Translations under genes and position numbers: made by a program | The notes under the pieces: generated by a model | The model's input: only the letters and a program-made list of their open reading frames with translations | Told to the model about the DNA's origin: nothing | Databases searched by the model: none | Part shown: positions 5,472 through 13,386 of the stretch, in pieces | Layout of the letters: the number at the start of each line of letters is the position of its first letter | Position numbering within the stretch: position 1 is the stretch's first letter | NCBI GenBank assembly: GCA_030151005.1 | Contig: JASLES010000148.1 | Coordinates: forward strand, 1 to 17,089 | Direction of reading: 5' to 3' | DNA length: 17,089 bases | Source: Silvimonas sp. | GTDB taxonomy: Bacteria; Pseudomonadota; Gammaproteobacteria; Burkholderiales; Chitinibacteraceae

Positions 5472-7688
5472 ATGGAAGCGTTGCTCGCTGCTGCTGATGT
5501 ACCCGACCTGGCTGCCAAAGCGCCAGCGGTGATTGCTGCGGCAAACCGGTTCCTGACAGAAGACACTGCCTATCTCAAACCCGAAGACCGGGTGTTCCTT
5601 GCCGTCGCGTTCAAGTTCTCTGAAGCGGCGCATCGCGGACAAAGCCGCCAAAGCGGCGAGCCTTATATCTCCCATCCGCTGGCGGTAGCCAGTATCCTCA
5701 CCTCCTGGCATCTGGATGCCCAGGCGCTGGCGGCTGCGCTGCTGCACGACGTGATGGAAGACAGCGGCATCACCAAGCTGGAACTGACCGAAAAGTTTGG
5801 CCGCCACGTGGCTGAACTGGTCGATGGCATGTCCAAGATCGACAAGCTTGAGTTCCAGAGCAAAGAAGAAGCCCAAGCTGAAAATTTCCGCAAAATGCTG
5901 CTGGCGATGGCGCGCGACCTGCGCGTGATCCTCATCAAGCTGGCGGACCGGTTGCACAATATGCGCACCATGGGCGTGATGCGGCCGGACAAGCAAAAAC
6001 GCATTGCGCGCGAAACCATGGAAATCTACGCGCCAATCGCCAACCGCCTGGGGCTCAATGCGGTGTACCTTGAACTGGACGATCTCTCGTTCAAGTACAC
6101 CTACCCCAATCGTTATGAAGTCTTGTCCAGAGCGCTCAAGGCCGCGCGCGGCAACCGCCGCGAAGTGGTCGGCAAGATTCTGGATGGCCTGAAGAACAAG
6201 CTGGCCGAGTCCAGCATCGAGGCCACCGTCTCTGGCCGCGAGAAGAACCTGCACAGCATCTATCGCAAGATGCAGGAAAAGAGCCTCTCGTTTTCTGAAG
6301 TGCTGGATATCTACGGTTTCCGGGTCATCGTCAAAGACGTGCCCACCTGCTACCTGGCTATTGGCGCGTTGCATGCCTTGTACAAACCCATTCCCGGCAA
6401 GTTCAAGGATTACATCGCCATCCCCAAGGCCAACGGCTACCAGAGTCTGCACACCACGTTGTTTGGCCCGTATGGTCTGCCGATTGAGATCCAGATCCGC
6501 ACGCAAGACATGCACCGCATTGCGGACGCTGGCGTGGCCAGCCACTGGATGTACAAGAGTGGCGATGAAAGCTTCTCGGATGTGCAGCAAAAGACACACC
6601 AGTGGCTGCAATCCTTGCTGGGGATCCAGGCAGAATCCGGCGATGCGGTTGAGTTCCTCGAGCACATCAAGGTCGATCTGTTCCCGGATCAGGTCTACGT
6701 GTTCACGCCCAAGGGCAAGATCATGAGCCTGCCGCAAGGCGCCACGTGTGTGGATTTTGCCTATGCCGTGCATACGGACATCGGCAACCGCTGTATTGCG
6801 GCCAAAGTGAACCACGAACTGGTGCCGTTGCGTTCCCGCCTCAAGAGTGGCGACCAGGTAGAAGTCGTGACCGCTGCGCATGCCAAGCCCAACCCGTCCT
6901 GGCTGACCTTTGTCTCCACCGGCAAGGCACGCTCGCACATCCGCCACTTTTTGAAGACCATGCGCTTTGAAGAGTCCGTGCATCTGGGTGAGCGTTTGCT
7001 GGCGCAAGGTTTTGCCACGCTGCACCAGCAATTCTTGCCGATCACCGAAGACACCTGGGATCGATATCTGAAAGAAAGCAGCGCGCGCACGCGTGAAGAC
7101 GTGCTGGCGGACATTGGCCTGGGTCAGCGTCTGGCGGTGGTGGTGGCCAAACGCCTGCTGCAGCTCTCTGGCCAGTGGCTGGATGACACGGCCGCAGCGG
7201 CGGCGGCGGGCCGCAGAACCTCGTCCGTCACTATCCGTGGCACGGAAGGGATGGCGATCCAGTTTGCCCGTTGCTGTAACCCGATCCCGGGTGACCCGAT
7301 TATTGGCCTTGTGAAGAAAGACCAGGGCCTGGTGGTTCACACCCACGACTGCCCGCAGATTTCCGGGCGCGGCCGCATTGATGCCGACAAATTCATCGAC
7401 GTGGAGTGGGACCCGGACTCCAGCCGCCTGTTTGATGTGCCGATCCGCGTGTTGACTGAAAACACCCGTGGCGCGCTGGCCCAGATTTCTGCGGCCATTG
7501 CTGAGGCGGAGGCCAATATTGTGTCCGTCGCAACGCAGAACGCCGAGCACGAAGGGGACCGCTTTATGCAGATTGCCTTTGTGCTGCAGGTGTCCAACCG
7601 GGTGCATCTGGCGCGGGTGATGCGTTCTTTGCGGCAACTGCCGAGTGTGTTCAGGATTTTGCGGATGCGGGGTGGGGAGAAGGCTTAA
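5472..7688 (+). CDS. spoT: Bifunctional (p)ppGpp synthetase/hydrolase, SpoT/Rel type
   Basis: A 738-residue protein with the full long-RSH layout. The N-terminal HD hydrolase has its metal and catalytic residues: H54, the H92-D93 pair in 'ALLHDVMEDSG', and 'LADRLHNMRT' around 158-166. The synthetase follows at about 240-350 with 'VSGREKNLHSIYRKM', 'DIYGFRVI', 'KDYIAIPKANGYQSLHT' and 'EIQIRT' (E339). All match SpoT, so both activities look intact. A TGS domain starts near 400 ('VYVFTPKGKIMSLPQGAT'), and a zinc-finger/CC region ('RCCNPIPGDPIIG') and a C-terminal ACT domain come last. It controls the alarmone level during starvation. The ATG at 5472 has GGAG 9 nt upstream. A GTG at 5457 is possible but less well placed. 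It is the last gene of the gmk-rpoZ-spoT operon. Confidence 0.97.
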   Translation: MEALLAAADVPDLAAKAPAVIAAANRFLTEDTAYLKPEDRVFLAVAFKFSEAAHRGQSRQSGEPYISHPLAVASILTSWHLDAQALAAALLHDVMEDSGITKLELTEKFGRHVAELVDGMSKIDKLEFQSKEEAQAENFRKMLLAMARDLRVILIKLADRLHNMRTMGVMRPDKQKRIARETMEIYAPIANRLGLNAVYLELDDLSFKYTYPNRYEVLSRALKAARGNRREVVGKILDGLKNKLAESSIEATVSGREKNLHSIYRKMQEKSLSFSEVLDIYGFRVIVKDVPTCYLAIGALHALYKPIPGKFKDYIAIPKANGYQSLHTTLFGPYGLPIEIQIRTQDMHRIADAGVASHWMYKSGDESFSDVQQKTHQWLQSLLGIQAESGDAVEFLEHIKVDLFPDQVYVFTPKGKIMSLPQGATCVDFAYAVHTDIGNRCIAAKVNHELVPLRSRLKSGDQVEVVTAAHAKPNPSWLTFVSTGKARSHIRHFLKTMRFEESVHLGERLLAQGFATLHQQFLPITEDTWDRYLKESSARTREDVLADIGLGQRLAVVVAKRLLQLSGQWLDDTAAAAAAGRRTSSVTIRGTEGMAIQFARCCNPIPGDPIIGLVKKDQGLVVHTHDCPQISGRGRIDADKFIDVEWDPDSSRLFDVPIRVLTENTRGALAQISAAIAEAEANIVSVATQNAEHEGDRFMQIAFVLQVSNRVHLARVMRSLRQLPSVFRILRMRGGEKA

Positions 7689-7716
7689 GCAGCCTTTGAA
7701 GCTACTCTCCGGAAGC

Positions 7717-7754
7717 AAAAAAACGCCGCCTGTTGCAGGGGGCGTTTTTTGTTT
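7717..7754 (+). terminator. Rho-independent terminator of the gmk-rpoZ-spoT operon
   Basis: AAAAAACGCC...CCTG-TTG-CAGG...GGCGTTTTTT forms a strong, nearly symmetrical stem ending in a T-run, 28 nt after the spoT stop. Its A/T symmetry could let it work in both directions. Confidence 0.85.
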
Positions 7755-7810
7755 GTCATTTGCGGGGAGGGGCTATTTGCAAATATGAGGTGTTTGATTT
7801 GCTACCACCT

Positions 7811-7859
7811 CGTCATTCCGGCCTTGAGCCGGAATCTAGTCTGGAGCCGGGACGGCTCC
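7811..7859. repeat. REP-like palindrome followed by a second hairpin
   Basis: CGTC is followed by ATTCCGGC-CTTGA-GCCGGAAT (7815-7835), an 8-bp perfect stem of the same type as the repeats at 8188 and 8256. GGAGCCG-GGA-CGGCTCC (7843-7859) adds a 7-bp hairpin right after it. The common 'CGTCATTCC...GGAATC' layout marks it as a dispersed intergenic repeat. Confidence 0.6.
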
Positions 7860-7940
7860 GTTCTCTGACGAGAACCAGAGTGTTTGCGCCTTGCGGCACG
7901 GGTTTGAAAGGCATTTGATACCCGGGGTGCCGGGTCCACG

Positions 7941-7987
7941 TTACTTTCTTTGCTTCGCCAAAGAAAGTAACCAAAGAAAGGCGACCC
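7941..7987. repeat. Dispersed 47-bp repeat, copy 1
   Basis: This stretch is identical, base for base, to 16997-17043. Its core is a 12-bp perfect hairpin, TTACTTTCTTTG-CTTCGC-CAAAGAAAGTAA, then a second copy of the CCAAAGAAAG half. Flanking bases also resemble the other copy, with GGCACGG and TTTGATACC upstream and CTTCCCT/GTTCCCT-type GC-rich sequence downstream. The full unit is therefore longer than 47 bp. Similar repeats occur between genes in many proteobacteria. Confidence 0.8.
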
Positions 7988-8074
7988 AGCCCTGCGGCCC
8001 TCCGGGCTTCCCTCGGTCGGTCGGGAGCCTAAGGTCTCCCTCCACTCCCTCGGCGCTGGGCTTTGATAGGGGAG

Positions 8075-8131
<57 letters not shown>

Positions 8132-8183
8132 AAACAACCCCAACCCCGCTGCATGCAAGGATGTATTACCTTGCCTACCACTT

Positions 8184-8212
8184 CGTCATTCCCGCGAAGG
8201 CGGGAATCCAGT
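8184..8212. repeat. dRS3-like palindromic repeat
   Basis: ATTCCCGCGAAGGCGGGAAT at 8188-8207 is an 8-bp stem with a GAAG loop. It fits the Neisseria dRS3 consensus ATTCCC-N8-GGGAAT exactly. It sits in the context CGTC...CCAGT that is common for this repeat class. Confidence 0.7.
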
Positions 8213-8255
8213 GGTGCCCTAGGCAAGGAATTGGAAACTGACCCTTCCACTAGCT

Positions 8256-8283
8256 CGCCATTCCGGCGAAGGCCGGAATGGCG
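8256..8283. repeat. REP-like palindrome with a 12-bp stem
   Basis: CGCCATTCCGGC-GAAG-GCCGGAATGGCG is a perfect 12-bp stem with the same GAAG loop as the repeat at 8188. It is a CCGG variant of that family. Confidence 0.65.
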
Positions 8284-8340
8284 TTGCAACCAACGGCACT
8301 GCAGGCGCTGAAACCCGCCCTTGAACAACCCGTTCCCCAA

Positions 8341-8380
8341 AAGAAAAACGCCCTGCATGCATCCGCATACAAGGCGTTTT
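8341..8380 (-). terminator. Terminator of the ABC importer operon
   Basis: On the minus strand AAAACGCC...GGCGTTTT (arms 8373-8380 and 8345-8352) closes a 20-nt loop and is followed by T5-C-TT, about 40 nt after the ATPase stop. Confidence 0.75.
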
Positions 8381-8421
8381 CCCCTCTACAGCCTCTGGTA
8401 AGGCAACAACTCGGTCAACCC

Positions 8422-9549
8422 TTACCCAACGCGTTTGGCGGCAACCATGTTGCCTGGCTTGAGGCGCTTGAATGCCTTGCCATCGCGGTCAAACACATGG
8501 AATGCGGCAGATGGGGCAGAGATATGAATCACGTCGCCAATCTTTACTTCCCGGTCGCCATGACCGCGCACGGTCAGGTCCTGGCCGGTGGAAAGCGTCA
8601 AGTACAGGAAGTTGGATTCACCCAGGTGTTCGACCAGGTTCACGGTGCCAGAGAAACGCTCGCTGCCGTTGGTGTCTTCCCACAGGTGTTCAGAGCGGAT
8701 ACCCACGGTCACGCGGTCGCCCACGGTGGCGGCGCTGGCATCAACCTCGGCGCGTACGCTCTGGCCGCCGGCCAGGGTCACGATCAGGTGGTCGGCGGTT
8801 GCGGTTTCTACCACGCCTTCCAGCAAGTTCATCTTGGGTGAACCAATAAACGTGGCGACGAACAGGTTGGCAGGTTGTTGATAGAGTTCTAGTGGCGAGC
8901 CAGCTTGCTGGATCAGGCCATCGTGCATCACCACGATCTTGTCGCCCAGGGTCATGGCTTCGACTTGATCGTGGGTCACGTACACAATGGTCGCTGCCAG
9001 TTCACGGTGCAGTTTGGCAATTTCCAGCCGGGTTTGTACGCGCAGGGCGGCGTCCAGGTTAGAGAGGGGCTCGTCAAACAAGAACAGTTTGGGTTCGCGC
9101 ACAATGGCGCGGCCAATGGCAACGCGCTGGCGCTGGCCGCCAGACAATTCGCGCGGCAGGCGTTCCAGCAAATGGTCGATCTTCAGGATTTTGGCGGCAT
9201 TGCGGATGCGGGTGTCAGCTTCATCTTTGGATTTGCCGGCCACTTTCAGACCAAACGCCATGTTCTTGTACACGCTCATGTGCGGGTAGAGCGCGTAGCT
9301 CTGGAACACCATGGCGATACCGCGCAGGGCGGGCGGCAGCTCGTTTACGCGCTGGTGATCAATTTCCAGATCGCCACCGGTAATTTCTTCCAGACCGCAC
9401 ACCATCCGCAGCAGGGTGGACTTACCGCAGCCGGACGGGCCAACCAGCACGACGAATTCGCCGTCGTTGATTTCCAGATTGATACCGGACAGCACGTTGG
9501 TTTTGCCGTCGTAGGATTTGGTCAGGTTTTTCAGTGCTACATGAGACAT
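8422..9549 (-). CDS. Sugar ABC importer ATPase (MalK/UgpC/MsmK family)
   Basis: A 375-residue ATPase of CUT1 importers, which works on the cytoplasmic face of the membrane with the two permeases. Every nucleotide-binding motif is present: Walker A 'GPSGCGKST' (37-45), the Q-loop 'FQSYALYPHMSV' (Q83), the signature 'LSGGQRQR' (135-142), Walker B 'LFLFDE' (155-160), and the switch histidine H193 in 'VTHDQVEAMT'. Beyond about residue 235 comes the regulatory C-terminal domain with TOBE/OB folds ('VGIRSEHLWE', 'TVRGHGDREVKIGDVIHIS') that separates MalK-type ATPases from shorter ones. Such ATPases often serve several sugar importers, so the substrate cannot be inferred. It is the last gene of the operon, 73 bp after the second permease, with GGGAG before the ATG and a terminator after it. 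Confidence 0.93.
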   Translation of the reverse strand: MSHVALKNLTKSYDGKTNVLSGINLEINDGEFVVLVGPSGCGKSTLLRMVCGLEEITGGDLEIDHQRVNELPPALRGIAMVFQSYALYPHMSVYKNMAFGLKVAGKSKDEADTRIRNAAKILKIDHLLERLPRELSGGQRQRVAIGRAIVREPKLFLFDEPLSNLDAALRVQTRLEIAKLHRELAATIVYVTHDQVEAMTLGDKIVVMHDGLIQQAGSPLELYQQPANLFVATFIGSPKMNLLEGVVETATADHLIVTLAGGQSVRAEVDASAATVGDRVTVGIRSEHLWEDTNGSERFSGTVNLVEHLGESNFLYLTLSTGQDLTVRGHGDREVKIGDVIHISAPSAAFHVFDRDGKAFKRLKPGNMVAAKRVG

Positions 9550-9622
9550 CTTGTTTGCTCCCTCGATCAGCCGCGGTGCGCGGTTATTGCGCTACCGCAG
9601 CTGTCATTCATTCATTGGCTTT

Positions 9623-10465
9623 TTACTTCACTGCGCCGGCGGTAATGCCGCGGATCAACTGGCGAGAGAAGAACACATACATCACCAGCACCGGCAATAC
9701 AGCCAGGGTCAGCGAGGCCAGCACGGCGTTCCAGTTGGTCACGTACTGACCAATAAACTGCTGCACGCCCAGCGTGACAGTCTGGGTTGAGTCACCCGGC
9801 GCCAGAATCAACGGGAACCACAAGTCGTTCCAGATTGGCACCATGGTGAACACGGCGACGGTGGCGACGGCCGGGCGAATCAGCGGCAGGATCACCTGGA
9901 AGAAAATCTTGAATTCGCCCACGCCATCACAGCGGGCGGCTTCTTTCAGCTCTTTGGGGATCTGCTGCATGAACTCGGAGAGGATCATGATCGCCAGCGG
10001 CAGACCCTGCGCTACATACACCAGGATCAGCGCGGTCAGCGTGTTCACCAGGCTCAGGCTCACCATCAGTTTCAGGATGGAGACCGTACCGAGACGGATC
10101 GGCACCATGATGCCGAAGGCAAAGAACAGCGTCAGAATCCGGCTGCCTTTGAATTTGTACTCAGACAGCGCCCAGGCGGCCATGGCACCAAACAGCAAAA
10201 TCAGCACCAGCGAGGTAATCGTCACCGTCAGGCTGTTACCGAAATACAGCGTGAAGTGGGACTCTTTCAGTACTTTCTGGAAACCGATCAGGGAGAACGT
10301 CTCACTGGTCGGCAGGGCCAGCGGGTTATCAAAGATGGCCCCGCGGCTCTTGAACGAGTTGATGATGATCAGCGCGATCGGGAACAGCGCCAGGATCGTA
10401 TAACCCGCCAGGATGACTTGCGTCAGACCCGCGCCAAGGAAACGGGAAGCTTTATGTTGCGACAT
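9623..10465 (-). CDS. Sugar ABC importer permease, MalG/GtsC type
   Basis: A 280-residue inner-membrane protein with about six hydrophobic segments, starting with 'VILAGYTILALFPIALIIINSFKS', the typical opening of MalG-type subunits. The EAA loop that docks on the ATPase is at about 175-198, 'EAARCDGVGEFKIFFQVILP' followed by 'LIRP'. After it comes 'VAVFTMVPIWNDLWFPLIL', a family hallmark, and it ends with 'SRQLIRGITAGAVK', which matches the usual C-terminus. The start at 10465 is supported by GGGAGG about 10 nt upstream. The longer open frame runs back into the previous gene. The gap to the upstream permease is only 16 bp, so the two are surely co-transcribed. Confidence 0.93.
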   Translation of the reverse strand: MSQHKASRFLGAGLTQVILAGYTILALFPIALIIINSFKSRGAIFDNPLALPTSETFSLIGFQKVLKESHFTLYFGNSLTVTITSLVLILLFGAMAAWALSEYKFKGSRILTLFFAFGIMVPIRLGTVSILKLMVSLSLVNTLTALILVYVAQGLPLAIMILSEFMQQIPKELKEAARCDGVGEFKIFFQVILPLIRPAVATVAVFTMVPIWNDLWFPLILAPGDSTQTVTLGVQQFIGQYVTNWNAVLASLTLAVLPVLVMYVFFSRQLIRGITAGAVK

Positions 10466-10481
10466 CTTCTGGTGCCTCCCT

Positions 10482-11396
10482 TTAGAAACTGAAGCGTTGC
10501 AGCTTGCGCTGGATAAAGTAGAAATACACGCCCACGCCAAACAGGATCACCAGGAACATCAGTGTGGCCACGGCGGCGCCCATGGTCGGGCTGCCAATCT
10601 GGCTCTGATAGCCAAAGAAGGCGCGGTAGAAGTACGTACCCAGAATGTCGGTACTGAAATTGGGGCCCGCCAGCGCGCCCTTGACCGAGTAAATCAGGTC
10701 AAACGCGTTGAAGTTGCCCACAAACGTCAGAATGGTGGTCAGCCCCAGCGTCGGCAGAATCAGCGGCACGCGGATTGTCCAGAAAATGCGCCAGGCAGAT
10801 GCGCCTTCGACATACGCGGCTTCAATGATTTCATCCGGGATGGCAATCAGCGCGGCGTAGATCAGCATCATCGGGATACCAACAAACTGCCACACCGACA
10901 TGGCCGACAGCGTGTACAGCGCGGTTTCTTCCTGACCCAGGAACGGCTGGAACAAGCTATCGAGATGCACCAGACCCAGCAGCTTTTCAGACACGCCCCA
11001 CAGCGGGGACAGAATCAGTTGCCAGATAAACCCGATGATGACCACCGACAGCAGTGTCGGCAAGAAAATGGCGGTCTGATAGCCCTTGGCAAACTTCACG
11101 CCGCGCATCGACAACAAGGCGGCCAGCAACAGCCCCAGCGGGTTCTGGACGCACATATGCACCAGGAAGAACTTGCAGTTGTTCTTCATGGCATTCCAGA
11201 AGCCTTCAGACCACAGCGGGTCGAACAGCAGGGAATGGTAGTTGGCCAGACCGGCCCAGGTTTGCGAGCCATTGTCGTTGGTGGTGAAGAACCCCAGACG
11301 CAGGGTGTCGATCAGCGGCCAGGCGCTGAATACGAGGTAAATCAGAAATGCCGGGGCCAGAAAGACCACGATATGCCAGGGAAACGTCCGTTTCAT
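10482..11396 (-). CDS. Sugar ABC importer permease, MalF/GtsB type
   Basis: A 304-residue inner-membrane subunit of the CUT1 importer. It opens with 'HIVVFLAPAFLIYLVFSAWPLIDTLRLGF', the standard first helix of the short MalF-like subunits without the large periplasmic loop of enteric MalF. The EAA loop is at about 192-215, 'EAAYVEGASAWRIFWTIRVP'. 'GNFNAFDLIYSVKGALAGP' follows, and this is the segment that lines the sugar path in the family. The ATG at 11396 has GGGAG 8-10 nt upstream. The gene lies about 350 bp after the binding-protein gene, and the space between holds a terminator and a large inverted repeat that should lower its expression relative to the binding protein. Confidence 0.93.
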   Translation of the reverse strand: MKRTFPWHIVVFLAPAFLIYLVFSAWPLIDTLRLGFFTTNDNGSQTWAGLANYHSLLFDPLWSEGFWNAMKNNCKFFLVHMCVQNPLGLLLAALLSMRGVKFAKGYQTAIFLPTLLSVVIIGFIWQLILSPLWGVSEKLLGLVHLDSLFQPFLGQEETALYTLSAMSVWQFVGIPMMLIYAALIAIPDEIIEAAYVEGASAWRIFWTIRVPLILPTLGLTTILTFVGNFNAFDLIYSVKGALAGPNFSTDILGTYFYRAFFGYQSQIGSPTMGAAVATLMFLVILFGVGVYFYFIQRKLQRFSF

Positions 11397-11411
11397 GGCC
11401 TAACTCCCTAT

Positions 11412-11513
11412 GAATCACCGACAAAACACGATTGCCTTTGTTGCCCGGGCTTGCCGTACCAGTTGTACTGTCTGCGCCCTGGCGTCGCGGCACTCGTGTT
11501 TTGTCGGTGATTC
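11412..11513. repeat. 102-bp element with 20-bp perfect inverted ends
   Basis: GAATCACCGACAAAACACGA (11412-11431) is the exact reverse complement of 11494-11513. The 62-bp interior can itself fold (GTAC-CAGTT-GTAC, GGGC...GCCC). In the ABC mRNA it would be a long stem ending about 15 nt before the ATG of the first permease gene, next to its GGGAG. It could be a miniature inverted-repeat element or a fixed regulatory stem. Confidence 0.75.
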
Positions 11514-11570
11514 TTTATTTGTGTTTATCTAATGCGCGCCACAACGCCGTAACGGCATCTGGCGAAACAA

Positions 11571-11602
11571 CCAAAAAAAACGCCGGCGGCGAACCGCCGG
11601 CC
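11571..11602 (-). terminator. Strong terminator between the binding-protein gene and the permease genes
   Basis: On the minus strand GCCGGCGG-TTCG-CCGCCGGC, an 8-bp GC-rich stem with a TTCG loop, is followed by T8. It lies about 150 nt after the binding-protein stop and inside the presumed operon. Most transcripts should stop here, with some reading on into the permease and ATPase genes. Confidence 0.88.
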
Positions 11603-11690
11603 TAACTCACAGTCGAGGGTATGGAGAGGAAGAACAACGACAACAACAGGCAGCCGACCAATCCCGTGCGTCTCCGTCGCACCGGGGCCG

Positions 11691-11716
11691 GGCGGAACCC
11701 ATGGGGCTGTTCCGCC
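11691..11716 (-). promoter_or_regulatory. Hairpin downstream of the binding-protein stop
   Basis: GGCGGAAC (11691-11698) and GTTCCGCC (11709-11716) form a perfect 8-bp stem with a 10-nt loop, about 30 nt after the stop codon. No T-tract follows, so its likely role is protection of the 3' end of the binding-protein mRNA. Confidence 0.4.
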
Positions 11717-11747
11717 GTACGGCCACCTGCAATACCGCTAACTCAGA

Positions 11748-13001
11748 TTACTGAGCCGGCTTGTACCACTTGGCCAGACCAGACTGCAGACGGGCTGCGC
11801 CATCTTTCGGCGACAGCTTGCCGTTGATGACTTGCGAGTTCACGTTCCACAGCTCGTTTTCCAGGTTCGGCGTGCCACGGTTCAGGATCTGCGCGTTCAC
11901 ACGGATGGTGGAACCGCAGCTCTTGCGCCAGTCGAGGAACTCTTTGGCAACCGGATCTTTCACGGCGATCAGGTGGTTAGACAGGCTGAAGAAGCCGGTG
12001 ACCTTGTTGGTGTACAGGTCAGCAAATTCTTGCGAGCCGAGCCATTCCACGAACTTGTAGGCATCGTCCTTGTTCTTGGACTTGCTGTTCACGCCCATGC
12101 CCAGATCGGTATGGTCAGAGATGTAGCACTTGTCGCCAGCCTTCGGCACCGGGGGCGGGAACGCGCCCAGTTCGAAACCGGCGGCGTTCTGGTTGTAGTA
12201 ACCAATGTCCCACGAACCAGCAGCCACTACAGCAGCCTTGCCGGAAGCAAACAGGTTCTGGGTATCCGGGTAGGTTTGAGCGCTGTAGCCCTTGGCCAGG
12301 TACGGTGCGTACTTGGCTTCGATTTCCAGCGGTTGCTCAAAAGCCGGGTCAGTGAACTTGGCCTTGCCAGCGATCAGCGCCTTGCGGCCTTCTTCACCCT
12401 TCCAGTACGGTGCGCCGATGCTGGTGTAAACGATCTGGCTGGACTCCCACTGATCGTTGGTACCCAGCGCCATCGGGGTGTACTTGCCGGAAGCCTTCAC
12501 CTTGTCGAGCATCTTGAAGAAGTCGTCGGTGGTCTTCGGCTCGGTCAGGCCCAGTTCCTTGAAGATCTTTTTGTTGTACAGGAAGCCATGGATAACGGAT
12601 GCGATCGGCTCGCAGAAGGTATCCTTGCCGTCGTCGGTTTCCCAGGCCACTTTGGCCGATGCCGGGAAGTTTTCCAGACCCTTCTTGCCGTTCAGTTTTT
12701 CCAGATAGCCTTTCTTGTACAGATCCAGCGACTTGTCGAACGGACGGCAGGTGATCAGATCACCGGCGGTGCCGCCAGTCAGGCGTGCGTTCAGGCTGGA
12801 GTCGTATTCGGTCGGGGCAGTCGGGGCAAACTTGATCTGGATGTTCGGGTAGTGTTTCTGGAAAGCCGGGATCAGCACTTCTTCCCACAGGCCTTTGTCG
12901 TCAGTACGCCAGCTTTCGATGGTCAGGGTGCCAGCTTGGGCAGCGCCTGCAGCCAACAGCGCAGCCACCAGGGCGCCACGCATGATGTTCTTGCTTTGCA
13001 T
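11748..13001 (-). CDS. Periplasmic sugar-binding protein of the ABC importer (CUT1 family)
   Basis: A 417-residue exported protein. Its signal peptide 'MRGALVAALLAAGAAQA' ends before residue 24, and 'GTLTIESWRTDDKGLWEEVL' follows as in MalE-like family 1 binding proteins. Other family features are 'YNKKIFKELGLTEPKTTDDF' (lobe one), 'FASGKAAVVAAGSWDIGYY' (the segment where W and D usually touch the sugar) and 'KDDAYKFVEWLGSQEFADLY' near the C-terminus. Four cysteines (in ITCRPF, TFCEP, KCYIS and KSCGS) could form disulfides in the periplasm. The ligand is unknown and could be a maltodextrin or another oligosaccharide. The ATG at 13001 has TGAGGAG 10 nt upstream. It is the promoter-proximal gene of the importer operon. 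Confidence 0.92.
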   Translation of the reverse strand: MQSKNIMRGALVAALLAAGAAQAGTLTIESWRTDDKGLWEEVLIPAFQKHYPNIQIKFAPTAPTEYDSSLNARLTGGTAGDLITCRPFDKSLDLYKKGYLEKLNGKKGLENFPASAKVAWETDDGKDTFCEPIASVIHGFLYNKKIFKELGLTEPKTTDDFFKMLDKVKASGKYTPMALGTNDQWESSQIVYTSIGAPYWKGEEGRKALIAGKAKFTDPAFEQPLEIEAKYAPYLAKGYSAQTYPDTQNLFASGKAAVVAAGSWDIGYYNQNAAGFELGAFPPPVPKAGDKCYISDHTDLGMGVNSKSKNKDDAYKFVEWLGSQEFADLYTNKVTGFFSLSNHLIAVKDPVAKEFLDWRKSCGSTIRVNAQILNRGTPNLENELWNVNSQVINGKLSPKDGAARLQSGLAKWYKPAQ

Positions 13002-13058
13002 CGGTCGATCTCCTCAGGTTTACCCCTGTTTAAAAGTTTTGCTGGGGGCATGGCCAGG

Positions 13059-13087
13059 AAATTAGCATTCACCTTTGCGTGACACAA
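13059..13087 (-). promoter_or_regulatory. Candidate promoter of the ABC importer operon
   Basis: On the minus strand TTGTGT (13087-13082) is followed after exactly 17 bp by TAATTT (13064-13059), preceded by TGC as an extended -10. The implied leader is about 50 nt, with the ribosome site GAGGAG near its end. The left copy of the paired motif (13107-13124) begins about 20 bp upstream of the -35, a typical activator position. Confidence 0.45.
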
Positions 13088-13106
13088 AAACCGCTTGTGC
13101 TTCTTG

Positions 13107-13182
13107 GTAATAAACAAATAACATATTGATTATTATGTGAAAAATAACAAATCAGTCAGCTTGGGATGTTACCGTTTATTAC
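13107..13182. promoter_or_regulatory. Inverted pair of matching motifs in the divergent promoter region (candidate operators)
   Basis: The left site reads GTAATAAAC-AAA-TAACAT (13107-13124). The right site, on the other strand, reads GTAATAAAC-GG-TAACAT (13182-13166). They share 15 bases and differ by one in the spacer. They sit 41 bp apart between the importer operon and the sensor operon, where the neighbouring response regulator would be expected to bind. An ACATA-N8-TATGT symmetry (13121-13138) overlaps the left site. Confidence 0.5.
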
Positions 13183-13386
13183 ATTCCAGAGCCCCTTGCG
13201 GGCGGCAATGACTGTAACAATCAAGGATTCCCCGCGGGATACCCCCGCAGGGCGCAAATAGAGATCGCAAGTAATCGCAATCTTTCTTTACAAAACAGGT
13301 TGCTACGTTACGTTATTCTGCGGCGAAAAAAACACGGGGCGAGCTTGATGGATGCAAGCAAGAACCTGGCAAAAGGGGGGAGACGC

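Noticed and set aside
5397..7718. A 773-residue open frame on the minus strand across the whole of spoT
   Set aside because: The plus-strand frame is a complete SpoT with all catalytic motifs. The minus frame is a by-product of GC-rich codon use, rich in H, Q and R, without family features.
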